Shown piece by piece: positions 7,620 to 15,696 of a DNA stretch of 64,000 nucleotides (position 1 is the first letter of the stretch; each line of letters opens with the position of its first letter). This DNA comes from JBMNPT01 sp050943735 (GTDB lineage: Bacteria; Bacillota; Clostridia; Oscillospirales; RGIG577). The DNA is taken from positions 62,001 through 126,000 of the forward strand of contig JBMNPT010000005.1 of assembly GCA_050943735.1 (NCBI GenBank), given 5' to 3'. Under the pieces are notes generated by a model. It was given only the letters and a program-made list of their open reading frames with translations, was not told the origin of the DNA and made no database searches. The position numbers and the translations under genes are program-made.

Positions 7620-9207
7620 GAGGCACGCAAGAGAAAAATGCATTGCGGCTCTGTTTGTGCTGGCAGCGGGCGGATTGGGATGGAGAGCCTATCCGCTGGC
7701 CACCGGCATGGTGCAGGCCGTCATGGAGAGTGAGCCCCGGTACAGCCGGACAAGGGAAGTGCGGGAAGTGCGGGGGCAGCTGTTGGATCGGGAAGGTAAC
7801 GCGCTCCATCCGGTGGGCGGGGCTTTCCTTACGGTGGTGGAACCTCAATATTTTACCGGGACGCTGGGACGGGCCCGGGTGGAAGCGCTGCTGGGCTGTT
7901 CCATTTCGGCCAGCGCATGGGAGACCGGTCGTCCGGTGACGGTGGTGAGTGACAGGCGGGTGGAAGAGCCGGGGATTACACAGCTGGCGATTCCGGGTCA
8001 GCAGCCGCTCTGGCCGGCAGAGCATTTGCTGGGATATCTGGACAGACAGGGAGGCAGCGGACTCAGCGGATTGGAAGCCCGATTTGACAGCCGTCTGAGC
8101 ACCGATGGAAGCATCTCCATTGAGTACCGCAGCGACGCCGCGGGACATACCATGGGGGCGCAGGCGGTGCAGTGGCAAATGGAAGAGCCCAGCCGGGTGG
8201 AAAATCTCTCGCTGACCCTGGACAGCCAGTGCCAGCAGATCGTGACGGAGGCGGTGCGCAGCGGAATGCAGCGGGGCTGTGCTCTGTTGCTGGATGCCCG
8301 GACCGGGGACATTCTGGCCATGGAGAGTATGCCGGCGTTTGATCCGCTGCGGGTGGAGCAGGTGCTGGACAGTGAAGAGGGAGAGTTGGTCAATCGGGCG
8401 CTTCAGCCCTATGCTCCCGGATCGGTCTTTAAGCTGGTGGTGACCTGTGCCGCTTTGGAAAACGGCATGGCCGGAGAGTGGACCACCTTTGACTGCAGCG
8501 GCAGTGTGGATGTGGGCGGAGTGGAAATCGGATGCAGCCACAAGGAGGGGCATGGAACGTTGACCTTGACCCAGGCGCTGGCCCACTCCTGCAATCCCTA
8601 TTTCATTCAGCTGGCTCAGCGGCTGGGGGCGGATACCATTGTGGAGACCGCGGAAAAACTGGGTTTTGGACAGTCCATTTCACTGGGAGAGGCCCTCCAG
8701 ACGCCGGCGGGACAGCTACCGGAGGAGGACACTCTTTCATTGCCCGCGGGGCTGGCCAACTTTTCCATTGGACAGGGAGACTTGCTGGCCACTCCGTTGC
8801 AGGTGGCTTCTTTCATACAGGCCATTGCCAATGGCGGAACGCAAAACAGTCCTCAGCTGCTGCGGGGGTGGATGGATGAGGAGGGCAATTTGACCGAGAG
8901 CCTGTACCATCCTCAGGCTGAACGGGTGTTTTCTCAGGAGACAGCGCAGCGTCTGACTGCGTTGATGCGAGAGGTGATGACGGATGGCACCGGTCAGCGG
9001 GGCGAGGTGGCCGGTTTGGAGATCTGCGGGAAAAGTTCTTCCGCTCAGGCAGGAGAGGGGCGTGTGGACGGCTGGTTTGCTGGTTTTTGGCCCATGGAGC
9101 AGCCTCGCTATGTGCTGGTGGTGGTGTGCGAAGAGGGCGGTAGCGGCAGCGGGCAGGCGCTGGCAGTGTTCCGTGAAATTGCCCAGTCTCTGGGAAATGG
9201 GGATTGA
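7594..9207 (+). CDS. Class B penicillin-binding protein (PbpI/PBP2-like) with altered KTG box
   Basis: A 537-residue class B PBP. An N-terminal helix (about 15-40) anchors it; the dimerisation region begins REVRGQLLDREGN and contains HLLGYLDRQGGSGLSGLE. The transpeptidase domain has APGSVFK (Ser277, Lys280) and HSCN (Ser332-Asn334), but the usual KTGTAQ is KSSSAQ (Lys480-Ser481-Ser482). No PASTA domains follow, unlike SpoVD. Its place after the trhP gene matches B. subtilis pbpI (PBP4b), a sporulation-stage PBP. Start ATG 7594 has GGAG 5 bases upstream but lies in a terminator loop; TTG 7618 with AGGGGG upstream is the alternative and would remove 8 residues. Confidence 0.85.
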   Translation: MASEGVLFLRHAREKCIAALFVLAAGGLGWRAYPLATGMVQAVMESEPRYSRTREVREVRGQLLDREGNALHPVGGAFLTVVEPQYFTGTLGRARVEALLGCSISASAWETGRPVTVVSDRRVEEPGITQLAIPGQQPLWPAEHLLGYLDRQGGSGLSGLEARFDSRLSTDGSISIEYRSDAAGHTMGAQAVQWQMEEPSRVENLSLTLDSQCQQIVTEAVRSGMQRGCALLLDARTGDILAMESMPAFDPLRVEQVLDSEEGELVNRALQPYAPGSVFKLVVTCAALENGMAGEWTTFDCSGSVDVGGVEIGCSHKEGHGTLTLTQALAHSCNPYFIQLAQRLGADTIVETAEKLGFGQSISLGEALQTPAGQLPEEDTLSLPAGLANFSIGQGDLLATPLQVASFIQAIANGGTQNSPQLLRGWMDEEGNLTESLYHPQAERVFSQETAQRLTALMREVMTDGTGQRGEVAGLEICGKSSSAQAGEGRVDGWFAGFWPMEQPRYVLVVVCEEGGSGSGQALAVFREIAQSLGNGD

Positions 9208-9232
9208 CCGGATGCCTCCCCTTTGCTATGAT
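9204..9232 (+). promoter_or_regulatory. Promoter for the 9256 gene
   Basis: TTGACC (9204-9209), a 17-base spacer and TATGAT (9227-9232). The -35 box overlaps the stop of the PBP gene, so the small anchored protein downstream can be expressed on its own. Confidence 0.6.
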
Positions 9233-9255
9233 GAAGGCAGAAGGGAGGCGCGGAC

Positions 9256-9810
9256 ATGAAGTGGAACGGCTTTTGTACAGCGGGCGTACTGGTGTTGGCC
9301 ATTGCCGGGCTTTTGGGCTATCAGGCGTGGCAGGCGGAGCGGCGCAATCCGGTGGCGGAGGATGAACAGGCCATGGCCGCGGTCATCCAGCGGTTTGCGG
9401 AAAAGGAGCAGCCGGTGGAGATCTTCCATGTGATCGAGCAGGGTGACGTGCGGGTGGCCGGATGTGTGGACGCCCAGGGAGCACTGGGATATGGTGTGTT
9501 TGAGAAGGACGATGACGGACGCTACCGGTATGTTTCCAATCATTTTCCAGAGCGGGTCTGGCAGATGGGTTCCACTGCTTTGTACTCCAGTGCGGGACCT
9601 GAAAAAGTGGCGTTTTACCTGAGCAGCGATCCCAAGCTGACGGTGATTACCTATCATATGCTGAGCGAGGAGACAGGCGAGAGCTTGGAGGGAGAGGTCC
9701 CGGTGGAGGGCTGTCCTTCCATGACCATGCTGCCTCCTGTGCCGGAGAACTGGTCTTCCTGGCACAGGGAGAGCCATGCGCTGGACAGTGAGGGAAATAA
9801 GCTGGAATGA
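9256..9810 (+). CDS. Hypothetical membrane-anchored extracytoplasmic protein
   Basis: A 184-residue protein not recognised as a named family. One N-terminal hydrophobic helix (about 8-24, GVLVLAIAGLLGY) looks like an uncleaved anchor with the rest outside. The body is acidic and contains alternating strand-like segments (VRVAGCVDAQGALGYGVFEK, KVAFYLSS, LTVITYHML) that suggest a small beta-rich sensor or inhibitor-like fold. It starts after AGGGAGG with its own promoter and is separated from alaS by the T-box leader, so it belongs with the upstream PBP. A function cannot be assigned. Confidence 0.65.
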   Translation: MKWNGFCTAGVLVLAIAGLLGYQAWQAERRNPVAEDEQAMAAVIQRFAEKEQPVEIFHVIEQGDVRVAGCVDAQGALGYGVFEKDDDGRYRYVSNHFPERVWQMGSTALYSSAGPEKVAFYLSSDPKLTVITYHMLSEETGESLEGEVPVEGCPSMTMLPPVPENWSSWHRESHALDSEGNKLE

Positions 9811-9835
9811 CCGGTGTTTTGGGGAGTTTGCCCCA

Positions 9836-9863
9836 TTGACAAGCCGGGGGAAGTTGCTATAAT
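9836..9863 (+). promoter_or_regulatory. Promoter of the alaS leader
   Basis: A near-consensus TTGACA (9836-9841), a 16-base spacer and TATAAT (9858-9863), placed just before the T-box leader. Confidence 0.85.
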
Positions 9864-9869
9864 AGAAGA

Positions 9870-10101
9870 GGAAATGCGACGAAGGAGACGAGGAGAGTTT
9901 TCCCATGGCGTCAGAGAGGCCCCCATGGCTGGAAGGGGCTGCCAGGGCACTTGACCGGCCACTCCGGAGCAGAGCGGGAAGACCGCTCCGCAGCCCAGCG
10001 ATACGGGGCACAAAAGGCACAGCCATGCTGTGTGAAGTTGGGTGGTACCACGGATGCATCGATCATTCGTCCCTGCGGGGAGGAATGGTCGTTTTTATTT
10101 T
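9870..10101 (+). promoter_or_regulatory. T-box riboswitch controlling alaS
   Basis: The leader shows the T-box layout: an AGAGAG-type stem I apex (AGAGAGGCCCC ... GGCTGGAAGGGGC), the conserved T-box element AGTTGGGTGGTACCACGG (10036-10053), and then a terminator. TGGT inside the element would pair with the ACCA end of uncharged tRNA with discriminator A, as in tRNA-Ala. A GCA alanine codon (9947-9949) lies on the 3' side of stem I where the specifier is expected; this placement is inferred. Uncharged tRNA-Ala would stabilise the antiterminator and raise AlaS synthesis. Confidence 0.92.
10061..10101 (+). terminator. T-box-controlled terminator
   Basis: GATCATTCGTCCC pairs with GGGGAGGAATGGTC across a three-base loop with one internal mismatch, followed by GTTTTTATTTT. 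It lies directly after the T-box element and before the alaS ribosome site. Confidence 0.88.
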
Positions 10102-10142
10102 CGGCGGCCTGCCATCAATTCAGAAAAAAGGAGAAAGAACCA

Positions 10143-12788
10143 ATGCAAAAAGCCTATGGCGTCAACGAACTGCGCAAGATGTTCCTGGAGTTTTTTGAGA
10201 GCAAGGGACATCTGAAAATGAAGAGTTTTTCCCTCATTCCCCACAACGATAAGAGCCTGCTGCTCATCAATTCGGGCATGGCTCCCCTCAAGCCCTATTT
10301 CACCGGACAGGAAATTCCGCCCCGTACCCGGGTGACTACCTGTCAGAAGTGCATCCGCACCGGAGATATTGAAAATGTGGGCAAAACAGCCCGGCATGGC
10401 ACGTTTTTTGAAATGTTGGGGAATTTCTCCTTCGGCGATTACTTCAAGCACGAGGCCATTGCCTGGAGCTGGGAGTTCCTCACCCAGGTGGTGGGATTGG
10501 ACCCCGACCGGTTGTATCCTTCGGTGTATGAGGATGATGACGAGGCCTTTGCCATCTGGGAAAAGGAAATCGGCATCGCTCCCGAGCGCATCTTCCGTTT
10601 TGGCAAGGAGGACAACTTCTGGGAACATGGCGCCGGTCCCTGCGGTCCCTGCTCGGAGATCTACTATGACCGAGGTGAAAAATATGGCTGCGGTAAGCCG
10701 GATTGCACCGTAGGCTGTGACTGCGACCGGTACATGGAAGTGTGGAACAATGTATTCACCCAGTTTGACAACGACGGCAAGGGACATTACACCGAGCTGG
10801 AGAAGAAAAACATCGACACCGGCATGGGGCTGGAACGTCTGGCAGTGGTGGTGCAGGATGTGGACTCCATCTTTGATGTGGACACCCTCAAGGCTCTGCG
10901 GGATCAGGTATGCAAGGTGGCGGGTGTCACCTATCAGACCGATGCGAAAAAGGATGTGTCCATCCGTCTTATCACTGACCATGTACGTTCGGTGACCTTT
11001 ATGACTTCTGATGGCATCAAGCCCAGCAACGAAGGCCGGGGCTATGTGCTGCGGCGTCTGCTGCGCCGGGCCGTACGTCATGGGCGGCTGCTGGGCATCG
11101 AAGGTCCCTTTATGGCCGGACTGGCCCAGGTGGTGATCGACTGTTCCAAGGACGGGTACCCCGAACTGGCTGAAAAGCAGGAGTACATCCTCAAAGTGAT
11201 CGCCACCGAGGAAGAAGGGTTCAACAAGACCATTGACCAGGGATTGAGCATCCTTTCGGAAATGGAGGCCGCCTTGCTGAAAAACAGCGAAAAGGTACTG
11301 GCCGGCGAGGATGCCTTCAAGTTGCATGACACCTATGGATTCCCTCTGGATCTCACCCGGGAGATCATGGAGGAAAAGGGCTACCAGATCGACGAAGAGG
11401 GCTTCCAGCGGGCCATGAAGGTGCAGCGGGAAACCGCCAGAAGCGCCCGCAAGACCACCAATTACATGGGGGCGGATGTGACCATCTACCAGTCCATCGA
11501 TCCGGCCATTACCTCTGAGTTTGTGGGCTACGACCACACTGAAGCCACCTCTCCCATCACTGTTCTCACCACCGAGGACGCGCTGGTGCAGGAACTGGAA
11601 GAGGGCCAGCAGGGTACCATCATCGTGGAGCAAACCCCCTTCTACGCCACCAGCGGCGGTCAGGTGGCCGATACCGGCCGCATCACCACCGACAGCGGTA
11701 TTTTTGAAGTGGAGGACACCATCAAGCTGCAGGGCGGCAAAATCGGCCATGTGGGCCAGGTAGTGGACGGAAGCGTGAAGGTGGGCGAAACCGCCACCCT
11801 GTCCATCGATGTGGAGCGCCGGGATGCCATCCGCCGCAACCACAGTGTGACCCACCTGCTGCAGAAGGCTCTGCGGGAAGTGCTGGGCACCCACGTGGAA
11901 CAGGCTGGCGCCTACTACGATGACCGGATTGTCCGGTTTGACTTCTCTCATTTTTCCGCTATGACGCCTCAGGAACTGAAGCTAGTGGAGAACAAGGTCA
12001 ACGCGGCCATTGCCCAGGATTACCCGGTGGTGACTGAGGTGATGGGCATTGAACAGGCCCGGGCCAAGGGCGCTATGGCTCTCTTTGGAGAGAAGTACGG
12101 CGATACCGTCCGGGTGGTGGAAATGGGCGATTATTCCACCGAACTGTGTGGCGGCACTCATGTGAGCTCCACCGGTAAGATTGGACTGTTCAAGATTCTC
12201 AGCGAAAGTTCTGTGGCTGCGGGTGTGCGGCGGATTGAGGGCGTGACCGGCCTCAATGTACTGCAGCTGCTCAATGACACCCAGGCTACCATTGCGGAGG
12301 CGGCCGCAGTGCTCAAGCTGCCCAATCCTCACGAGTTGGTGACTCGTTGCCACGCGGTGATGGAGGAGCTGAAGGCCAAGAATGCGGAAATCGACCGGCT
12401 CAACCAACGGATGGCGGACAGTCAGCTGAAGGAGCTGTTTGAGGCTCCGGTGCGGGTGAAGGGACTGGCGGCGCTGTCTGCCATGTTCACCGGCGCTAAG
12501 CCCGAAGCTCTGCGGATGATGGGCGACAAGGTGCGGGAGCAGGCTCCCAAGGGTGTGGCCATTCTGGTGGGCTCTTCCGATGGCAAGACCAACATGCTGT
12601 GTGTGTGCGGTCCCGAAGCGGTAAAGGCCGGCGCTCATGCGGGCAAGATTCTCAAAGAAGTGCTGGCGGTGTGCAATGGCCGCGGCGGTGGCCGTCCGGA
12701 CAGTGCCATGGGCGGCGTGGGAGATCCCACTAAGGTGGACGAGGCCATGATGGCGCTGCCCTCCATTATGGAAAAACTGCTGCCCTGA
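10143..12788 (+). CDS. alaS: Alanyl-tRNA synthetase
   Basis: An 881-residue enzyme of normal length. The class II catalytic core comes first (FLEFFESKGH, RVTTCQKCIRTGDIENVG, FFEMLGNFSFGDYF), with GCGKPDCTVGCDCDRY as an inserted cysteine-rich loop. The editing domain has RNHSVTHLLQKAL (HxxxH) and the metal-binding ELCGGTHV, followed by a coiled segment and the DHHA1/C-Ala domain (GRGGGRPDSAMGG). It charges tRNA-Ala and clears mischarged Ser/Gly. ATG 10143 follows AAAAGGAGAAAG; the longer open frame upstream runs through the T-box and is not used. Expression is T-box controlled. Confidence 0.98.
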   Translation: MQKAYGVNELRKMFLEFFESKGHLKMKSFSLIPHNDKSLLLINSGMAPLKPYFTGQEIPPRTRVTTCQKCIRTGDIENVGKTARHGTFFEMLGNFSFGDYFKHEAIAWSWEFLTQVVGLDPDRLYPSVYEDDDEAFAIWEKEIGIAPERIFRFGKEDNFWEHGAGPCGPCSEIYYDRGEKYGCGKPDCTVGCDCDRYMEVWNNVFTQFDNDGKGHYTELEKKNIDTGMGLERLAVVVQDVDSIFDVDTLKALRDQVCKVAGVTYQTDAKKDVSIRLITDHVRSVTFMTSDGIKPSNEGRGYVLRRLLRRAVRHGRLLGIEGPFMAGLAQVVIDCSKDGYPELAEKQEYILKVIATEEEGFNKTIDQGLSILSEMEAALLKNSEKVLAGEDAFKLHDTYGFPLDLTREIMEEKGYQIDEEGFQRAMKVQRETARSARKTTNYMGADVTIYQSIDPAITSEFVGYDHTEATSPITVLTTEDALVQELEEGQQGTIIVEQTPFYATSGGQVADTGRITTDSGIFEVEDTIKLQGGKIGHVGQVVDGSVKVGETATLSIDVERRDAIRRNHSVTHLLQKALREVLGTHVEQAGAYYDDRIVRFDFSHFSAMTPQELKLVENKVNAAIAQDYPVVTEVMGIEQARAKGAMALFGEKYGDTVRVVEMGDYSTELCGGTHVSSTGKIGLFKILSESSVAAGVRRIEGVTGLNVLQLLNDTQATIAEAAAVLKLPNPHELVTRCHAVMEELKAKNAEIDRLNQRMADSQLKELFEAPVRVKGLAALSAMFTGAKPEALRMMGDKVREQAPKGVAILVGSSDGKTNMLCVCGPEAVKAGAHAGKILKEVLAVCNGRGGGRPDSAMGGVGDPTKVDEAMMALPSIMEKLLP

Positions 12789-12822
12789 AACCATGGGTAC
12801 AATCTGGGAAAGGAGTGAGACC

Positions 12823-13161
12823 ATGGATTGTCTGTTTTGTAAAATTCTGGCAGGGGAGATCCCCAGCAACAAGGTGTATGAAGACGAATATGTGTATGCC
12901 TTTTATGACATTGAGCCCCAAGCACCGGTGCATTTTCTGGTGATTCCCAAGGTGCACATCGCCAGCGCGGCGGAGGTGACGGGCGAAAACAGTCTGTATG
13001 TGGCCAAGGCCTATGAGGCCATCGCCAAAATTGCCCCCACACTGGGCCTGGAAAACGGGTTCCGGGTGGTGGCCAATGTGGGCGAGGATGGCCTGCAGAC
13101 GGTGCAGCATCTGCACTTCCATGTGCTGGGCAAGCGCAAGATGGCATGGCCTCCCGGCTGA
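12823..13161 (+). CDS. HIT-family nucleotide hydrolase
   Basis: A 112-residue protein of the HINT branch. It begins CLFCKILAGEIPS, has the YAFYDIEPQAPVHFLVIPK core, and ends with the histidine triad QHLHFHVLG (HxHxH). HINT enzymes hydrolyse AMP-lysine and other purine phosphoramidates, including aminoacyl-adenylates from synthetases. The ATG at 12823 with AGGAG upstream is preferred to the in-frame ATG 30 bases earlier. It lies 34 bases after alaS and ends at its own terminator, so it likely shares the T-box transcript. Confidence 0.93.
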   Translation: MDCLFCKILAGEIPSNKVYEDEYVYAFYDIEPQAPVHFLVIPKVHIASAAEVTGENSLYVAKAYEAIAKIAPTLGLENGFRVVANVGEDGLQTVQHLHFHVLGKRKMAWPPG

Positions 13162-13178
13162 TGACCGGAGGAAAATAG

Positions 13179-13206
13179 GGGAGAAGCGAGGGCTTCTCCC
13201 TTTTTT
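13179..13206 (+). terminator. Intrinsic terminator after the HIT gene
   Basis: GGGAGAAG pairs with CTTCTCCC over a short loop, followed by six T's. The ribosome site of the next gene (GGGAGG) overlaps the end of the structure. Confidence 0.85.
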
Positions 13207-13221
13207 GCGGGAGGAAAAGCG

Positions 13222-14094
13222 ATGACACAGAGAGAATTTGAGAGTCGATGGTTGGATGTGAGCTGCGGGTACGGCGGCTTTTCCTACCTGATTGTAGGAA
13301 ATGAAAAGACAGCGCTCTTTGAAACAGGGATGGCTTATGGCGGAGAGGGACTGGTCAAGCGACTGCGGCAGGCCCTGGGAGGACGAAAGCTGGATTATAT
13401 TTTGCTCAGCCATAGCCACTATGACCATGCCGGCGGACTCACTGCGGTGCGCCATGCCTTTCCTGGGGCGGTGCCGGTGGGAAGTGCCTATGGCGCAAAG
13501 GTGCTGCGCAAGGAGAGTGTGCGGGATTTTTTCGCTTCCATGAGCCGCACCGCCCAGCGGCAATTGCTGGGCAAATACCAACCCTTTCCCTTTTGGCCGG
13601 AACTGCTGGACATCGGGCTGACAGTGGGGGATGGTGACACCCTTTCCCTGGGCGGGCTCACGGTGGAAGTGGTGGAAACTCCGGGGCACACCCACTGTTC
13701 TCTGTCCTATTTCCTGCGGGAACCGGGGGTGCTGCTTGCCAGTGAAAGCCTGGGAATTCATCTGGGGGACGAGGTGATGCCGGTGTGTCTCACCAGTGGC
13801 CGGGAGATGGTGCGCTCGGTGGAAAAATGCCGGGTCCTTCCGGTGAAGGGCATCTACCATCCCCATCAGCAGGTGGTGTGGGGGGAGGCCTGTGAGGCAT
13901 TTTTTGAGCTGGCCCGGCGGGCGCCACGAAAGTGGCGGGAGATGCTGCAGCCGCTGGAAGCCCGGGGCATGGAGCTGGAGCAGATGGTGCAGTGGCTGTG
14001 GGAACACTATGGTCCCCGCTGTAAAGGGCAGCCCAAAGAGGCGTTTTTCATCAATGCCCGGCATATCATTCCCACTTTGCTGGAAGACAGGTAA
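13222..14094 (+). CDS. Metallo-beta-lactamase-fold hydrolase
   Basis: A 290-residue cytoplasmic protein. The metal-binding signature LLSHSHYDHAGGL (HxHxDH) is at about residues 69-81, with VVETPGHTHCSLSYF carrying the third histidine, an ASESLGIH acidic position and a late IYHPHQQVVWGE segment. The C-terminal 80 residues are helical (ELARRAPRKWREML). Members hydrolyse thioesters, lactones, RNA or other substrates and the sequence does not decide among these. Neighbours (HIT hydrolase, PdaA) give no direct clue. Confidence 0.88.
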   Translation: MTQREFESRWLDVSCGYGGFSYLIVGNEKTALFETGMAYGGEGLVKRLRQALGGRKLDYILLSHSHYDHAGGLTAVRHAFPGAVPVGSAYGAKVLRKESVRDFFASMSRTAQRQLLGKYQPFPFWPELLDIGLTVGDGDTLSLGGLTVEVVETPGHTHCSLSYFLREPGVLLASESLGIHLGDEVMPVCLTSGREMVRSVEKCRVLPVKGIYHPHQQVVWGEACEAFFELARRAPRKWREMLQPLEARGMELEQMVQWLWEHYGPRCKGQPKEAFFINARHIIPTLLEDR

Positions 14095-14157
14095 AATGAG
14101 CATAGAACCAGGCTTTTTTTCATATGCTGGAACAAAAAAGCAGAAAAGAGGGAGCCT

Positions 14158-14970
14158 ATGTTCATCACCATACGCAAACGCCATCTGTTGCTGGCGCTGG
14201 TGTGCTGTCTGGCCTTTTTGACGGCACCGGTCACCCGATGGTATCTGGCCGGGCAGGGCGCGGACACCATGTCGCAGCAATCGGTCAACTGGGGGCTCAG
14301 CTTTCCGCAGGAGGGACAGCCGCCGGTGGGCAATGCCACTGCGGAATTCCTGCGGGGATACAATGCCTATTACATCGGGAATACCGATGAGAAAACCATT
14401 TACCTCACCTTTGACGCCGGATATGAAAACGGCAATACAGAACCCATTTTGGACGCACTCAAAAAGCATGGGGCCAAAGCCACTTTTTTTGTAGTGGGCA
14501 ATTTTTTGGAGAGTTCGCCCGAGATCGTACAGCGTATGGTAGCGGAGGGGCATACGGTGGGCAATCACACCTACCATCACCCCGATATGGCTTCCATCTC
14601 TGACAAAGAGGCATTCCAAAAGGAACTGACCTCTCTGGAGGAGAAATATCAAGAAATCACTGGGCAGCCCATGAAGAAGCTGTACCGTCCCCCGCAGGGC
14701 AAATACAGTGAGCAAAACCTGCAAATGGCCAGCGAGATGGGGTATCGCACCTTCTTCTGGAGTCTAGCCTATGTGGACTGGTATACCGACGATCAGCCCA
14801 CTCATGAGGAAGCGTTTGCCAAATTGCTGCCCCGCATTCACAATGGCTGTATTGTGCTGCTGCACAGCACTTCTGCTACCAATGGGGAAATTCTGGATGA
14901 ACTGCTCACCCGTTGGGAGGAGATGGGATATACCTTTGGCACGCTGGAAGAATTGTGCGGCGAGACATAG
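14158..14970 (+). CDS. pdaA: Polysaccharide deacetylase, PdaA-type (spore cortex delta-lactam synthesis)
   Basis: A 270-residue secreted or anchored protein: a hydrophobic N-terminal segment (about 8-24), then a NodB-homology domain. PdaA-like features are TIYLTFDAGYENGNTEPIL (catalytic Asp), GNHTYHHPDM (metal histidines), LYRPPQGKYSEQNL and IVLLHSTSATNGEILDE. PdaA de-N-acetylates muramic acid in peptidoglycan so that muramic-delta-lactam can form in the spore cortex; the TFDxGYENG form and length match this branch rather than chitin deacetylases. It ends at a strong bidirectional terminator. Its presence agrees with the sigma-F operon at 41 kb. Confidence 0.88.
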   Translation: MFITIRKRHLLLALVCCLAFLTAPVTRWYLAGQGADTMSQQSVNWGLSFPQEGQPPVGNATAEFLRGYNAYYIGNTDEKTIYLTFDAGYENGNTEPILDALKKHGAKATFFVVGNFLESSPEIVQRMVAEGHTVGNHTYHHPDMASISDKEAFQKELTSLEEKYQEITGQPMKKLYRPPQGKYSEQNLQMASEMGYRTFFWSLAYVDWYTDDQPTHEEAFAKLLPRIHNGCIVLLHSTSATNGEILDELLTRWEEMGYTFGTLEELCGET

Positions 14971-14972
14971 AA

Positions 14973-15006
14973 AATCCGGAGAGATCGCAGATCTCTCCGG
15001 ATTTTT
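14973..15006. terminator. Bidirectional terminator between pdaA and the YtqB-like gene
   Basis: AATCCGGAGAGATC and GATCTCTCCGGATT form a perfect 14-bp stem with a three-base loop, flanked by A's and T's on both sides, serving two convergent genes. Confidence 0.92.
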
Positions 15007-15013
15007 GCTGTGC

Positions 15014-15577
15014 TCAGGGCTCTTTCAAAATGAAAACAGGAATGGGCGGATCGTTGGGCCGGTTGAAAAAATGAGTGACCAGCACGGTGTATTTCTTTTG
15101 GTCCAGCATCTTCAGGTACGCCAGTAACGCATCCCGTTCCTCATAGCCGGTATCACCGCCCGAATAAATGGCCAGACTCATCACCCCGCCCGGCCGCAGA
15201 AGCTCCAGTCCCTGTTCGATGGCGGCAATGCTGCTGTCCGGCCGGGTGAAGATGTTGTGATCGCCGCCTGGCAGATAGCCAAAATTGAAGGCGATACAGG
15301 AAACGGTTCCGGGACAGGCATACCGGTTCATGTGGATGTGACTGTCCAGCAGTACCTGAGCCCGATTTGCAACCCCCTGTTGACGGAGCAGCAGTCGGGT
15401 GGCGTCCACCGCCTGCTGTTGGATGTCGAAGGCCAATACATGGCCTTCTTCTCCTACCAGACCGCACAGAAAGACTGTGTCCCGCCCCCGTCCCGCGGTG
15501 GCGTCAATGCACAGGTCGCCCGGCTGTACATGCCGGGCCATAAAATCATGGGTGAGCCCCACAGTGTTGAGTGACAT
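15014..15577 (-). CDS. YtqB-like class I SAM methyltransferase (putative tRNA/rRNA methylase)
   Basis: A 187-residue methyltransferase. Motif I is CIDATAGRGRDTVFL; the family-specific stretch AFNFGYLPGGDH and the late LAIYSGGDTGYEER fit the rRNA_methylase/YtqB family. B. subtilis YtqB (MnmM) methylates the 5-aminomethyl-uridine wobble base of tRNA, so a tRNA role is plausible. The start at 15577 (MSLNTVGLTH) is supported by AGGGGG upstream; an in-frame ATG further out adds 17 unlikely residues. It converges with pdaA and diverges from the PglX unit. Confidence 0.85.
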   Translation of the reverse strand: MSLNTVGLTHDFMARHVQPGDLCIDATAGRGRDTVFLCGLVGEEGHVLAFDIQQQAVDATRLLLRQQGVANRAQVLLDSHIHMNRYACPGTVSCIAFNFGYLPGGDHNIFTRPDSSIAAIEQGLELLRPGGVMSLAIYSGGDTGYEERDALLAYLKMLDQKKYTVLVTHFFNRPNDPPIPVFILKEP

Positions 15578-15638
15578 GCTTTGTTCCCCCTTTGGCAGTA
15601 TGGTACCACAAAACCACGCCGGTTCCAAGGGGGTTCGC

Positions 15639-15667
15639 TTTACATCCCCACCGGGCTTTGGTACAAT
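15639..15667 (+). promoter_or_regulatory. Promoter of the pglX unit
   Basis: TTTACA (15639-15644), a 17-base spacer and TACAAT (15662-15667), 30 bases before the PglX start, which has AAAAGGAG ahead of it. Confidence 0.7.
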
Positions 15668-15696
15668 AAAAACAGAAACAAAAAGGAGCTGCCAGT

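Noticed and set aside
10095..11951. A 618-residue open frame on the minus strand
   Set aside because: It lies entirely antisense to alaS and its T-box, has no family motifs or ribosome site, and is explained by the codon bias of alaS.
14100..14127. Possible sigma-G promoter (GCATA, 16 bases, CATATGC) before pdaA
   Set aside because: The spacer is shorter than usual for sigma G and the -10 box ends wrongly; biologically expected but not well supported.
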